Assembly: GCA_016871115.1 (NCBI GenBank) | Contig: VFZP01000009.1 | Coordinates: 1 to 36,770, forward strand | Direction: 5' to 3' | Origin: Acidobacteriota bacterium | GTDB taxonomy: Bacteria; Acidobacteriota; Terriglobia; Bryobacterales; Bryobacteraceae | Length of the DNA stretch: 36,770 nucleotides | Part shown: piece by piece, positions 29,798-36,770 of the stretch | Layout of the letters: each line of letters begins with the position of its first letter | How positions within the stretch are numbered: the stretch's first letter is position 1 | Notes under the pieces: model-generated | Database searches by the model: none | The model's input: only the letters and a program-made list of their open reading frames with translations | Told to the model about the DNA's origin: nothing | Made by a program: the position numbers and the translations under genes

Positions 29798-30106
29798 CTA
29801 CTTCTTCTTCGCCGGGGGAACGATCGAGTCCTTCGCCGCTTTGGCGACGCGGAACTTCACCACCTTCTTGGCGGCAATCTTGATTGTCTCGCCCGTCGCC
29901 GGGTTCCGGCCCATGCGCGCCTTGCGCTCCACGCGCACCAGGCGCCCGATGCCGGGAAGCACGAACACGCCGTTCTTCTTCGTCTCGGAAATCGCGGTGG
30001 CGGCGAAGGTTTCCAGCATCGCCTTGGCGACCTTGTTGGCGACGCCGCCAGCCTCGGCCAGTTTCTTGATCAGTTGCGTTTGGGTCATCCGCTTGTCGGC
30101 AGCCAT
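29798..30106 (-). CDS. HU/IHF-family DNA-binding protein
   Basis: The 102-residue nucleoid protein bends and compacts DNA. The helical half is MTQTQLIKKLAEAGGVANKVAKAMLETF. The beta-arm half carries GVFVLPGIGRLVRVERKARMGRNPATGETIKI, with the diagnostic GRNPATGE tip (Pro intercalates in the minor groove), then AAKKVVKFRVAK. The C-terminus ends PPAKKK, slightly longer and more basic than in E. coli HU. The start at 30106 has AAGGAG 9 nt upstream; an internal ATG at 30088 lacks this. A well-formed promoter lies about 110 nt upstream. It converges on tatA across a shared terminator. Confidence 0.95.
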   Translation of the reverse strand: MAADKRMTQTQLIKKLAEAGGVANKVAKAMLETFAATAISETKKNGVFVLPGIGRLVRVERKARMGRNPATGETIKIAAKKVVKFRVAKAAKDSIVPPAKKK

Positions 30107-30220
30107 CTGTAGTTACTCCTTGTACCTTTCAATCCACGTCGCGGGCTTGTCGGTCATCATGCTGCCAGAAGTTGGACAAAATGATTTAAACAAGAGCGGA
30201 CGAAATTGTCTTGCTGCACT

Positions 30221-30250
30221 ATGATCGCCAAAGCATGACGGGCCTGTCAA
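30221..30250 (-). promoter_or_regulatory. Promoter of the HU gene
   Basis: On the minus strand a perfect TTGACA (30250-30245) is followed after 18 nt by GATCAT (30226-30221; 4 of 6 matches). A T-rich stretch lies just upstream of the -35 box and could be an UP-like element. Transcription from about 30213 gives a leader of about 107 nt. Confidence 0.6.
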
Positions 30251-30335
30251 GAAAAAAATCGACAGAAACGCCGGTTTTTCGCCTATTCTCACGTCCCCGG
30301 CTCTGGAAACCCCTGCAAACCCGGGCTTTGGAGCG

Positions 30336-30746
30336 TCAGTCGGAGCGGGAAGGCGTCGAATCCACCGGATCGGAAGCCGATTTCGGCTTCAAACGCAGCC
30401 CGGACCACGTCTCGCACACCACCACCGAGTTGCCCGGGTCGCGCGGCATGTACTTGTGCGAAATCGGTCCGATCATCAGGTTGGCATCGGCGGGAATCAG
30501 CGCCCGCAGCGTGCCGATGTCCTGCGCGTTCGAATACGGCACGCCGTTCACGGAGTAGGAGTAGTAGATCAGATCGCCGTGCGTATCGGTCAGCATCGCG
30601 TCGCCCGTACGGCCCAGCAACGCGATACGGTGACGCCACCTCCGCTCGCGCTCTGACGGCGCGGTGCGCGAGCGGTAAATAATGAGCGCAATGGCTCCCA
30701 ACAGCGCCATGGCGCCGGCAGCAAGCCCAAACAAAGGCAGCGTCAT
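30336..30746 (-). CDS. Small single-span membrane protein of unknown function
   Basis: The 136-residue product has one N-terminal membrane helix (about 4-24, LFGLAAGAMALLGAIALIIY) followed by a basic stretch (RSRTAPSERERRWRHR), so the rest should be cytoplasmic if the positive-inside rule holds. The soluble part has beta-strand-like segments (GDAMLTDTHGDLIYYSYSVNGVPYSNAQDIG, NLMIGPISHKYMPRDPGNSVVV), somewhat like DUF3592 proteins in pattern (a strand-turn YSYSVNGVPYSNAQ). The C-terminal tail is polar. The gene begins 19 nt after the aldolase stop, so probably one transcript. Function unknown. Confidence 0.72.
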   Translation of the reverse strand: MTLPLFGLAAGAMALLGAIALIIYRSRTAPSERERRWRHRIALLGRTGDAMLTDTHGDLIYYSYSVNGVPYSNAQDIGTLRALIPADANLMIGPISHKYMPRDPGNSVVVCETWSGLRLKPKSASDPVDSTPSRSD

Positions 30747-30765
30747 GTTCTGAACAGCTATGTTA

Positions 30766-31416
30766 TTACTTCGGCGTGAATGCCTTGGCGTGGTCTTTGA
30801 GGAACTGCTCCACGCCCTTGTCGGTAAGCGGGTGATTGAACATCATATCGAGCACCTTGAACGGCAGCGTGCCGATGTGCGCGCCGGCCAGCGCCGACTG
30901 CGACACATGGAGCGGCGAACGGAGCGACGCGGCCAGCACCTTGGTGGGGTAGCTGTGGATTTTGTAGATCGAAACGATGTTCCGGATCAGTTCCATGCCC
31001 TCCTGCGACAGATCGTCCAACCGGCCCACGAACGGACTGATGATGTAGGCTCCGGCTTTGGCGGCCAGCAGCGCCTGACTGGTGGAAAAGCACAGCGTCA
31101 CGTTGAAGCGGATGCCTTCCTTGCTGAGCTTGGCGGTGGTCTTGATGCCATCGCGCGTCAGTGGCACTTTCACCACGATATTCTTATGGATCTTGGCCAG
31201 TGTGCGGGCTTCGGCCACCATGGCTTCGTGGTCGGTGGCAACGACCTCGGCGCTGATGTCACCGTCCACGATCTCGCAGATGCGCTTGATCTGCTCAGCG
31301 ATGGGAATGCCTTCTTTGGCGATGAGGGAAGGGTTGGTCGTGACGCCGTCAACGATGCCCCAATCCGCACCCTTGCGGAGTTCATCCAGATTCGCGGTAT
31401 CTAGGAAAATTTCCAT
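30766..31416 (-). CDS. fsa: Transaldolase-family aldolase (fructose-6-phosphate aldolase/TalC type)
   Basis: The 216-residue TIM-barrel enzyme belongs to the short transaldolase subfamily, acting either as transaldolase of the pentose phosphate pathway or as fructose-6-phosphate aldolase. It begins [16 protein letters not shown] (Asp6). [13 protein letters not shown] and the Schiff-base Lys83 in IVVKVPLT follow, then [28 protein letters not shown] and the C-terminal [10 protein letters not shown] and [15 protein letters not shown]. Length fits this subfamily. The transaldolase versus aldolase choice cannot be made with certainty; acidobacterial members are usually annotated transaldolase. No clear Shine-Dalgarno close to the ATG. 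Transcribed divergently from the serine hydrolase pseudogene. Confidence 0.93.
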   Translation of the reverse strand: MEIFLDTANLDELRKGADWGIVDGVTTNPSLIAKEGIPIAEQIKRICEIVDGDISAEVVATDHEAMVAEARTLAKIHKNIVVKVPLTRDGIKTTAKLSKEGIRFNVTLCFSTSQALLAAKAGAYIISPFVGRLDDLSQEGMELIRNIVSIYKIHSYPTKVLAASLRSPLHVSQSALAGAHIGTLPFKVLDMMFNHPLTDKGVEQFLKDHAKAFTPK

Positions 31417-31493
31417 GATGTTGTGTTGACCTTGGGCGGTCCTTTTTAGTGTACGTCAGCCAAACGGAAGCCGGCATTCTTCGCCGACTTACC

Positions 31494-32945
31494 ATGTCTT
31501 GTCGAGTTCATCCGCTGCCCCGAAGCGAAGGCGGGCCCGGCCGGCGCCGCACCGCCGCACGGACTCGCTGCGCGCTCGCCATCCTAGCCCCATTTGCCGC
31601 AGCCGCTGCCGTGAGCGCGCAAGCGCCCGGGCTCTCCGAAACAGATGACCGCCCGGGCCAAGGCGATTGAGTTGGCCACGACGTATGTGCCCCCGCCCGG
31701 CGACCCCTTGGTGTACGAAACGGGGGCCTATGCGAAGGTGGGCAAGCCGTTGATTGACCGCAGAGCAAAGGCAGTCACGATTGCCTTGCCGGCGAGTGGG
31801 CATCGCATGGCCAAATACATGGGCGACCAGGGTTGCGTCACCGTGCCGCTCGGCGCCCGCGCTCCCCGCTTCAAGTCCCTCCGGGTAAAGAGCCGTCTGC
31901 CAAGACCCGAGCGAGTACCTTGGCCGATGGGAGATGCGCCTGTTGACGCCCCGCGTCCGCCCGTCTGAACGCAGCAAAGGTGCAAGCCGCGATGAATGCT
32001 GTCTTCGAGCCCAAGGCGATGACGGCCTCCTTCGTGGTCACTTGGAAAGGGCGAATCATCGCGGAGCGCTATGGAGGGGGCGTAAACAAGGACACTCCGC
32101 TCGAGAGCTGGTCAATGGGCAAGAGCGTCTCTGGAACCCTGATCTGATGGGCATCCTGATTCAACAGGGCGTCTATCGCCTGGAGCAACCCGCGCCCCCA
32201 TCCGGAGTGGCAAGACGCGCACGATCCGCGCCGCGCCATTCGAATCGCCGACCTGATGCACATGTCCAGCGGTCTCCGCATCAAAGCGCCAAACGACCCT
32301 GACTACGACGCCAAGGGTCCGTACTCCGATCACTGGTACCTCTACACCGGTGACGAGAATCGTTTTCACTACGCCGCGACGCGCCCGCCACAGTGGTCTC
32401 CGAATACCGTAGGCCGCTACCGGAACACAGGCCCGACGCTCATCAACTACCTGGTCAGGCTGGGCGTGGAAGGCCGAAGGGACCGCTACCATGCGTTTCC
32501 GGAGCGCGCGCTTTTTGACAAGCTCGGCATACGTTCCATGGTTCTCGAAACCGATACCCACGGGAACTTTCTGACGCAAGGCTATGTGCTGGCCAGCGGA
32601 CGCGATTGGGCCCGTCTCGGGAATCTCTATCTTCCGGACGGCATGTGGAAAAACGAGCGGATTCTACCTGAGGGCTTCGTGAAATTTGTCAGCAGCGTGG
32701 CCCCGGCCTGGCAGCTCGATCAGAACCCCGAGTACGGCGGACTCTTCTGGATCAACGGAGTGAACCGGCTGCCCATTCCGAAGGACGCTTTCTTCATGGG
32801 CGGAGCGGGGGATCGGTTCGTAATCATCGTGCCTTCTCATGACCTGGTGATTGTGCGGCTGGGGCGCTACAAGGGCATCCGCGAGTCATTCGCGGCGTTC
32901 TATTCCTTGCTGCAGTTGCTGATGGAAGCCGTCCCGAAGAGTTAA
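31494..32945 (+). pseudogene. Exported serine hydrolase (class C beta-lactamase-like), multiply frameshifted
   Basis: This was a beta-lactamase/CubicO-family exported serine hydrolase. Pieces in order: signal peptide region from ATG 31494 (ending AAAAAVSAQA); a segment from about 31645 (MTARAKAIELATTYVPPPGDP) in another frame; a segment with the catalytic SxxK motif SWSMGKSVSG (about 32113-32130) in a third; a short piece MGILIQQGVYRLEQPAP; and the long C-terminal part MHMSSGLRIKAPND to the stop at 32945. Frame breaks lie near 31640, 31955-31962, 32139-32148 (a CTGAT duplication that also makes a stop) and about 32195-32205. The sequence AYAKVGKPLIDR near 31730 seems to lack 30 or more residues compared with related proteins as I recall them. 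The C-terminal 230 residues are unbroken, which suggests recent decay. Confidence 0.85.
32139..32148 (+). repeat. 5-bp tandem duplication causing a frameshift
   Basis: CTGAT occurs twice in a row. Removing one copy restores the continuous reading GTLMGILIQQG directly after the catalytic SMGKSVS motif of the serine hydrolase. With two copies the frame hits TGA. Confidence 0.75.
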
Positions 32946-32961
32946 TAAGGCTCTTTCAAAC

Positions 32962-32995
32962 GCAAGAAGCGGACCCCGCGGGGTCCGCCTCTTGC
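32962..32995. terminator. Long GC hairpin, probable transcript end
   Basis: GCGGACCCC (32969-32977) and GGGGTCCGC (32980-32988) form a perfect 9-bp stem. It is extended after one mismatch by GCAAGA/TCTTGC (32962-32967 with 32990-32995). No clean T-run follows on either side, so it may be a factor-assisted end or mRNA protector. It lies between the convergent hydrolase pseudogene and the coiled-coil protein gene. Confidence 0.6.
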
Positions 32996-33059
32996 TTCAC
33001 TCGCTTCTGATTGACTCAGCCGGTTACCGGCGCGCCATCGCGACCTTCGGCGTGGCCAG

Positions 33060-33923
33060 TTAGCCCGTGATCTTGTCCTTGCCGATCTCGTTCACCAAGA
33101 TCTCGTAAGGCTGGCGGGCGCCGCTCATGTAGAACTGCACCGGTTCGTGCAGCGTCTTGTCCTTCTTTTCCACGCGCTTGTCGTCGGCCACCAGATCCAG
33201 GTTGAACTTGTTGCGCTTGGCATCGGCCTTGCGCAGCTTCAGGTTCACCCCGGCCAGCGTGGCGGCGGGCTGCGACTTGGACAGCGTGAACTCGTAGTAG
33301 TTGCGCTCGCCCAGTTCGCGGAGCGCCGCGAGTTCCTTCGCGTTGGTGGCCACCAGGCCGCTCTGCACGCCCAGGTCGCCGCGTACCGTCTTCAGCTCAG
33401 CGATAGTCTGATCGAGCGTGGACTTGGTTGCACCGAGTTCGGTCTTCACCGTGCCCACTTCGGTTACCACTTCGCCCACTTTGCCGTTCACCTGCGCGAG
33501 GCCCGTTTCGGCGTTCTGCTTCAGTTCGCCCAGCGCCGCCGTCACCTTCTCGGCTTCGGCCTTCTGCTGCTCGCTGATGGAGCTCACCAGCGCGGCGGTG
33601 CTCTTGGCCACGCGGTCTGCATTCACGCGCGCCTGCTGCATCGCGAAGTTCCGCGAGTTGGCCTTGGCCTGCTCAAGCTGCGCCGTGAGTTCCTGCATCG
33701 ACTGTTGTGCGGAGGCGGCCTGCGCGCCATGCGCTTCCTTCAGTCCCGCGATTTCGCTGGAGGTGGCCGTGCGCACCTTGTTCAATTCCACTTCCATCTT
33801 GCTGCCGCGCACGAGGAGCGTGGCATTGGGAAGCAGCATCGCCGCAAGCGTGCCGCCCACGGCATAGGCCTTCCAGTTCGAGGAAGACGCCGGCGCCGTA
33901 TTGGTGATCTGGTTGTTTTCCAC
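33060..33923 (-). CDS. Membrane-anchored coiled-coil protein of unknown function
   Basis: The 287-residue product has a short polar N-tail (MENNQITNTAPASSSNWK), one hydrophobic segment (about 19-38, AYAVGGTLAAMLLPNATLLV), then a long Ala/Glu/Lys/Gln-rich helical region (about 45-205) with heptad-like spacing (LNKVRTATSSEIAGLKEAHG, MQELTAQLEQAKANSR, VGEVVTEVGTVKTELGATKS). The C-terminal domain is beta-rich (NYYEFTLSKSQPAATLAGVNLKLRKADAKR, FNLDLVADDKRVEKKDKTL, FYMSGARQPYEILVNEIGKD) and probably globular. This layout suggests a periplasmic rod with a binding head. The start is GTG at 33923 with GGGAGG about 12 nt upstream. Reading is clean and codon use matches neighbours. I recognise no named family. 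Confidence 0.8.
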   Translation of the reverse strand: MENNQITNTAPASSSNWKAYAVGGTLAAMLLPNATLLVRGSKMEVELNKVRTATSSEIAGLKEAHGAQAASAQQSMQELTAQLEQAKANSRNFAMQQARVNADRVAKSTAALVSSISEQQKAEAEKVTAALGELKQNAETGLAQVNGKVGEVVTEVGTVKTELGATKSTLDQTIAELKTVRGDLGVQSGLVATNAKELAALRELGERNYYEFTLSKSQPAATLAGVNLKLRKADAKRNKFNLDLVADDKRVEKKDKTLHEPVQFYMSGARQPYEILVNEIGKDKITG

Positions 33924-34094
33924 GTTCGTTAAGAACCTCCCGTTGCTCTTTCGTTCGCCGCGCTTGTTTTGCTGCCGGCTTACGCGTTCCTGATATGCAA
34001 TGAGCGTGCCAAAGTGCCTGCGGAACGCGCGGGGACCGGGAAATCAAGATATGGGCGTTGCGTTTCTACTGGCCGCAGGGTATGTTTACGCGGC

Positions 34095-34170
34095 GCCGGG
34101 CAACATTTGCACACCGGCGCGTTTCGGCATACTGTCCGCACGGGACGGGATGTGGAAAATGTTGCCCGGC
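34095..34170. repeat. Perfect 14-bp inverted repeat with 48-nt spacer
   Basis: GCCGGGCAACATTT (34095-34108) is the exact reverse complement of AAATGTTGCCCGGC (34157-34170). The spacer adds a partial CACA/TGTG pairing. It could be an RNA hairpin, an operator pair, or the ends of a tiny mobile-element remnant. Confidence 0.75.
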
Positions 34171-34640
34171 AGCGTGGCAAATTGCAGAAAGAGCATCCTG
34201 TCGTGCATGCTTTTGTTGATCCTGACCGCCCCGGTTCTGCTTGCCGCGCAGTCCGCCGGCCGGCCGGTGTCGCGGGCGCCTGCGAAGAGCGCAATCTCAG
34301 TTGAGCTCAGCAGCGCGATGGGTGGGGCACCGCGGGGGGGGCTCGCCAAACAGTCTCCTTGATCTGGGCTACCGGCGCGGCGACGGCACGCGAGCCAAGC
34401 GCTTCCATGCCTGAGGTCTGTCGGCAATCTCGCCGGGGCCGGCTGCGATCCGCCCGTGCGCCGGCTACGTGACGAGCGCCCACGAATGGCGCACCGCGCA
34501 GGATTGGCCCGTGGCCGCGCGGTAACGCGAGGTCCGCGCACGGCCGATAGACCCGTGCGTGAGCTTCTCGGCGATGCGCGCCTCGGCGGGCTGGAGCGCG
34601 GCCACGCTGCTGTCTGGCTACGCACTGTTCCAATGCCTCC

Positions 34641-35041
34641 GTGAACCCAACGCCGGATGGCTGGCTGCCGGCAATCGCCCTCTGGGTGGCGATGCTGCAT
34701 GGCGCTTCGCGCACCGTGGATGAGTATGACGAAATCCCGGCCAACGAGCCTCTCACACAGCGCGCCGCGGGTTGGATGACGACGCTTTCCGGGCTGCCGG
34801 TCATCGCGCTGGTTGGTGCGGTGTGCGTCCGCGATTGGACCGCCGTGCTGTGGCCTGAAACGCGGGCACTGGTGCTGGAAGCAGAAACGCGTATATGCCG
34901 GCGCCGTTTCCAGCCGGGAAGTCCGGCACGTGGCGCGTCGGGTCGCGCTACCAGGTTCGCTTCAATCCGCAACAACCGGCGCAGATCGAACCGGGCAGCC
35001 GCTCGCCTGCGCAACGTACTGAAAAGCTGTTTATCTTTCTG
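34641..35041 (+). pseudogene. Possible remnant of a DUF3592-like membrane protein
   Basis: One frame reads a hydrophobic helix (TTLSGLPVIALVGAVCV) then WPETRALVLEAETR. After a frame change near 34880-34900 another frame reads FPAGKSGTWRVGSRYQVRFNPQQPAQIEPGSR. DUF3592 proteins have a membrane helix, a WP..-G-VLE strand and a final V-x-Y-NP-x-x-P motif in this order. The match is short and judged by eye, so the call is tentative. Confidence 0.35.
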
Positions 35042-35058
35042 AAAAGCTGTTTATCTTT
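35019..35058. repeat. 20-bp tandem duplication across a stop codon
   Basis: The unit CTGAAAAGCTGTTTATCTTT occurs at 35019-35038 and again, identically, at 35039-35058. The stop codon of the amino acid permease (35051-35053, minus strand) lies inside the second copy. The repeat does not change the protein end but doubles the AT-rich 3' flank. Confidence 0.9.
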
Positions 35059-36460
35059 GCCGCAGCAGCGGCTGCGGTGTTGCTGCGGGTGGGGTTGAAG
35101 CAGGCGCGGACGCTGCTGCCGGCGCCCGCTTTGACCAATAGGCGTAGAGAGGCAGTCCGGCAATCGTGAAGGCGATGCCGAGGAGCGATGACTGGGGCGA
35201 CGTCATCAGTGTGCTAAGCAGAATCGCGCCCGTGGCCGCCAGAAACAGCGCGGGCACTACCGGGTAGCCCCACACGCGATACGGCCGGACAGCGTCGGGC
35301 CGGCGGCGGCGCAACACAAAGACCGAGGAGGCCGTGAGACCGTAGAAGGTCCACAGCGCGAAGATCGCCGCGTCGGTGAGTTTGTCGTAGTTGCCCACAA
35401 GCGACAGCAGCGCCGAGATCGCGCCCAGCATGATGGCCGAGCGCACCGGCACGCTCGTGCGCGGCGACAGCGCTTTCAGGAAGCCGAAATGCAGCCCGTC
35501 CTGCGCCATCGCATACGGCACTCGCATTGTGGAGGCGAGGTTGGTGTGGAGCGAGCCGGCCGAGGATACAAGCAGGCCCATGGCCATGATGGCGGCCGTG
35601 CCCGGACCGAGCACCCGCGTCAGTACCTCGGTGGCAACCGATGAACTGACGGCCACGCTCGCCACCCCGTTCGGCGTGAGCACGTAGAAGTAGGAGGCGT
35701 TGGCGAACAGATAGAGCGTAGCCACGATCAACAGGGCAGTCACGTAAGCGCGCGAGATGTTGCGCTGCGGGTCTCGCACTTCGCCGATGAGCGGCGTCAG
35801 GTTCTGCCAGCCCTGGTAGCCCCACAGCGCGCCCAGCATCGCCGCGGCAAAACCGGCAAAGCCGCCGCGCGCCGCCTCCGCCACGCCCGTGCAGGCGCCG
35901 GCGGTGTTGGCCAGCAGATAGTGGTCCCATTGACCCCGCGCCAATACAAACGCGGCGATACCGACGGCGGCCACCACGGCGGACTTGATCACCGTGAGCG
36001 CCACGGCAATGCGGCCCGTAGTGTTGACGGCCAGGCAATTCAGCGCCGTGGCGGCGGCGATGGCGGCAACGGCAATGGCCGTGAGCGCGGCGTCAAAACG
36101 GCCGCCGGAAAGGATGTTGACGAAGATGGCAAAGGAAACGGCCTGCGCGGCCAGTGAAGCGGTGCGCGAAATGCCGGTGTAGGTCCAGCCGTAGAGGAAC
36201 GCCCAGCGCCGCCCATAGGTTTCGCGTAGGATCACATACTCGCCGCCGGCTTCCGGCATCATGGCGGCCAGTTCAGAGTATGTCAGCGCGCCGGCCAGCA
36301 CCAGGAGCCCGGCCGCCAGCCACACGCCCATGACGCTGATGGGGTCGCCGACGTTGCACGTCATCACCCGGGCCTTCAAGAACACGCCCGTGCCGATCGT
36401 GTTGGCGACATTGATTGAGATTGCCGCGCCCAGGCCGAGCCCGCGGACCAGTTGAGCCAT
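35051..36460 (-). CDS. APC-superfamily amino acid permease
   Basis: The 469-residue inner-membrane transporter has about 12 hydrophobic helices. The APC signature is at the start: LGLGAAISINVANTIGTGVFLKARVM (the unwound helix 1 GTG motif that binds substrate), then ALTYSELAAMMPEAGGEYVILRETYG (helix 2-3 motif), GYQGWQNLTPLIGEVRDPQRNISRA (helix 6 to loop, typical of LAT-like members) and VPVRSAIMLGAISALLSLVGNYD. The C-terminal tail is Ala/Pro-rich. It has no catalytic or regulatory extension. No amino acid enzyme genes are close; the substrate is unknown. The histidine kinase stub ends 21 nt upstream of the start on the same strand, so they may have shared a transcript. Confidence 0.92.
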   Translation of the reverse strand: MAQLVRGLGLGAAISINVANTIGTGVFLKARVMTCNVGDPISVMGVWLAAGLLVLAGALTYSELAAMMPEAGGEYVILRETYGRRWAFLYGWTYTGISRTASLAAQAVSFAIFVNILSGGRFDAALTAIAVAAIAAATALNCLAVNTTGRIAVALTVIKSAVVAAVGIAAFVLARGQWDHYLLANTAGACTGVAEAARGGFAGFAAAMLGALWGYQGWQNLTPLIGEVRDPQRNISRAYVTALLIVATLYLFANASYFYVLTPNGVASVAVSSSVATEVLTRVLGPGTAAIMAMGLLVSSAGSLHTNLASTMRVPYAMAQDGLHFGFLKALSPRTSVPVRSAIMLGAISALLSLVGNYDKLTDAAIFALWTFYGLTASSVFVLRRRRPDAVRPYRVWGYPVVPALFLAATGAILLSTLMTSPQSSLLGIAFTIAGLPLYAYWSKRAPAAASAPASTPPAATPQPLLRQR

Positions 36461-36481
36461 CGCGGACTACGGTAACAGAAT

Positions 36482-36673
36482 TTACTCGAACAGCGCCAGC
36501 GTGAAGTGGAACTGGCTTCCCTCGCCCACCTTCGATTCCACCCAGATCCGGCCGCCGTGCGCTTCGACAATCTGGCGCACGATCGACAGCCCCAACCCGG
36601 TGCCGCCGATCTTGGGTGTCTCGGTGTTGTCGACGCGATAGAACTTCTCAAACAGGCGCGGCAGGGGGCTCTG
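36482..36673 (-). pseudogene. Histidine kinase C-terminal stub (HATPase end)
   Basis: The frame reads LPRLFEKFYRVDNTETPKIG, the F box and G2 box GGTGLGLSIVRQIVEAHGG, and GEGSQFHFTLALFE to the stop at 36482. These are the last parts of the ATP-binding domain of a sensor kinase. A normal kinase has DxGxGI (G1 box) just before LPRLFEKFYR; here the frame upstream reads unrelated residues (RILHQSP and before) and soon loses kinase likeness, although 90 more bases are in view. So the gene is cut at about 36673, by rearrangement or by an assembly join. No start codon is convincing. Confidence 0.75.
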
Positions 36674-36770
36674 GTGCAAAATCCTAGTCGGGCCAAATTC
36701 GGTCGCTGCCGATGTCTCGATCGAACCCGATGCCGATCACGCTGCCAACGCGGCTCGCCAGATCTCCGGC

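Larger units (their letters stand above)
33924..35050 (+). other. 1.1-kb region without an intact gene
   Basis: No complete gene is convincing here. Visible items: a frame from ATG 34192 with a signal-like stretch (MLLLILTAPVLLAAQSAG) that runs only to 34362; a G8 tract at 34334-34341; a 14-bp inverted repeat (34095-34170); a possible DUF3592-like remnant at 34641-35041; and a 20-bp tandem duplication at 35019-35058. Codon use drifts between frames, as expected of decayed DNA. Confidence 0.55.

Noticed and set aside
34143-34362. Small exported protein starting with a signal-like hydrophobic stretch
   Set aside because: The frame ends after a short Ser/Ala/Gly-rich stretch through a G8 tract, has no ribosome site and sits in degenerate DNA.

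Overview
The window reads as chromosomal DNA of a GC-rich Gram-negative bacterium, most likely an acidobacterium of the Bryobacterales/Solibacter type. That placement is inferred from family content, not from a marker tree. The supporting families are a very large Oar-like TonB receptor with an N-terminal carboxypeptidase-regulatory domain, a MacB/FtsX orphan permease of the acidobacterial (ADOP) type, a DUF1080 protein next to a sulfatase, and an exported SxxK serine hydrolase. Housekeeping genes (ligA, alr, miaA, tatA, HU) show this is not a plasmid or prophage. I see no tRNA, rRNA, CRISPR array or intact insertion sequence.

Layout. 1-1096 (-): HD-GYP signalling gene broken by two frameshifts, cut by the window edge. 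1313-6107 (+): lipoprotein efflux adaptor without a pump, then a fused indolepyruvate-type ferredoxin oxidoreductase, separated and internally marked by REP-like hairpins. 6120-8069 (-): lipid kinase and YdjM-type membrane protein. 8090-14149 (+): tight housekeeping run ligA, DedA protein, phosphomanno/glucomutase, alr, miaA. 14367-16782 (+): small exported protein, TolB/CsgG-like TPR protein, PP2C phosphatase. 16814-20049 (-): an operon-like trio (exported LolA-like protein, decayed ADOP permease, small protein). 20015-20941 (+): CPBP-family membrane protease.

20938-28861 (-): a run that looks like a carbohydrate-use locus, in transcription order truncated sulfatase, DUF1080 protein, TIM-barrel sugar isomerase/epimerase, frameshifted methyltransferase, TonB receptor. 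The sulfatase has lost its N-terminus, including the formylglycine site, next to an AT-richer 83-residue gene on the other strand. 29491-31416: tatA and HU share a bidirectional terminator, followed by a small membrane protein and a transaldolase-family aldolase. 31494-32945 (+): serine hydrolase pseudogene. 33060-33923 (-): membrane-anchored coiled-coil protein. 33924-35050: degenerate DNA with a 14-bp inverted repeat and a possible DUF3592-like remnant. 35051-36460 (-): amino acid permease. 36482-36673 (-): C-terminal stub of a histidine kinase.

The most striking feature is the amount of gene damage: six recognisable genes are broken. Some lesions are single-base changes in C/G runs and could be sequencing errors. 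Others (an in-frame stop, a 5-bp tandem duplication, inferred internal deletions, lost N-termini) are better explained by real decay. A second theme is that at least three genes have a TATAAT-like box only 9-12 nt before the start codon, which suggests leaderless transcripts. I did not find a clearly new multi-gene system; the best leads are listed as findings.
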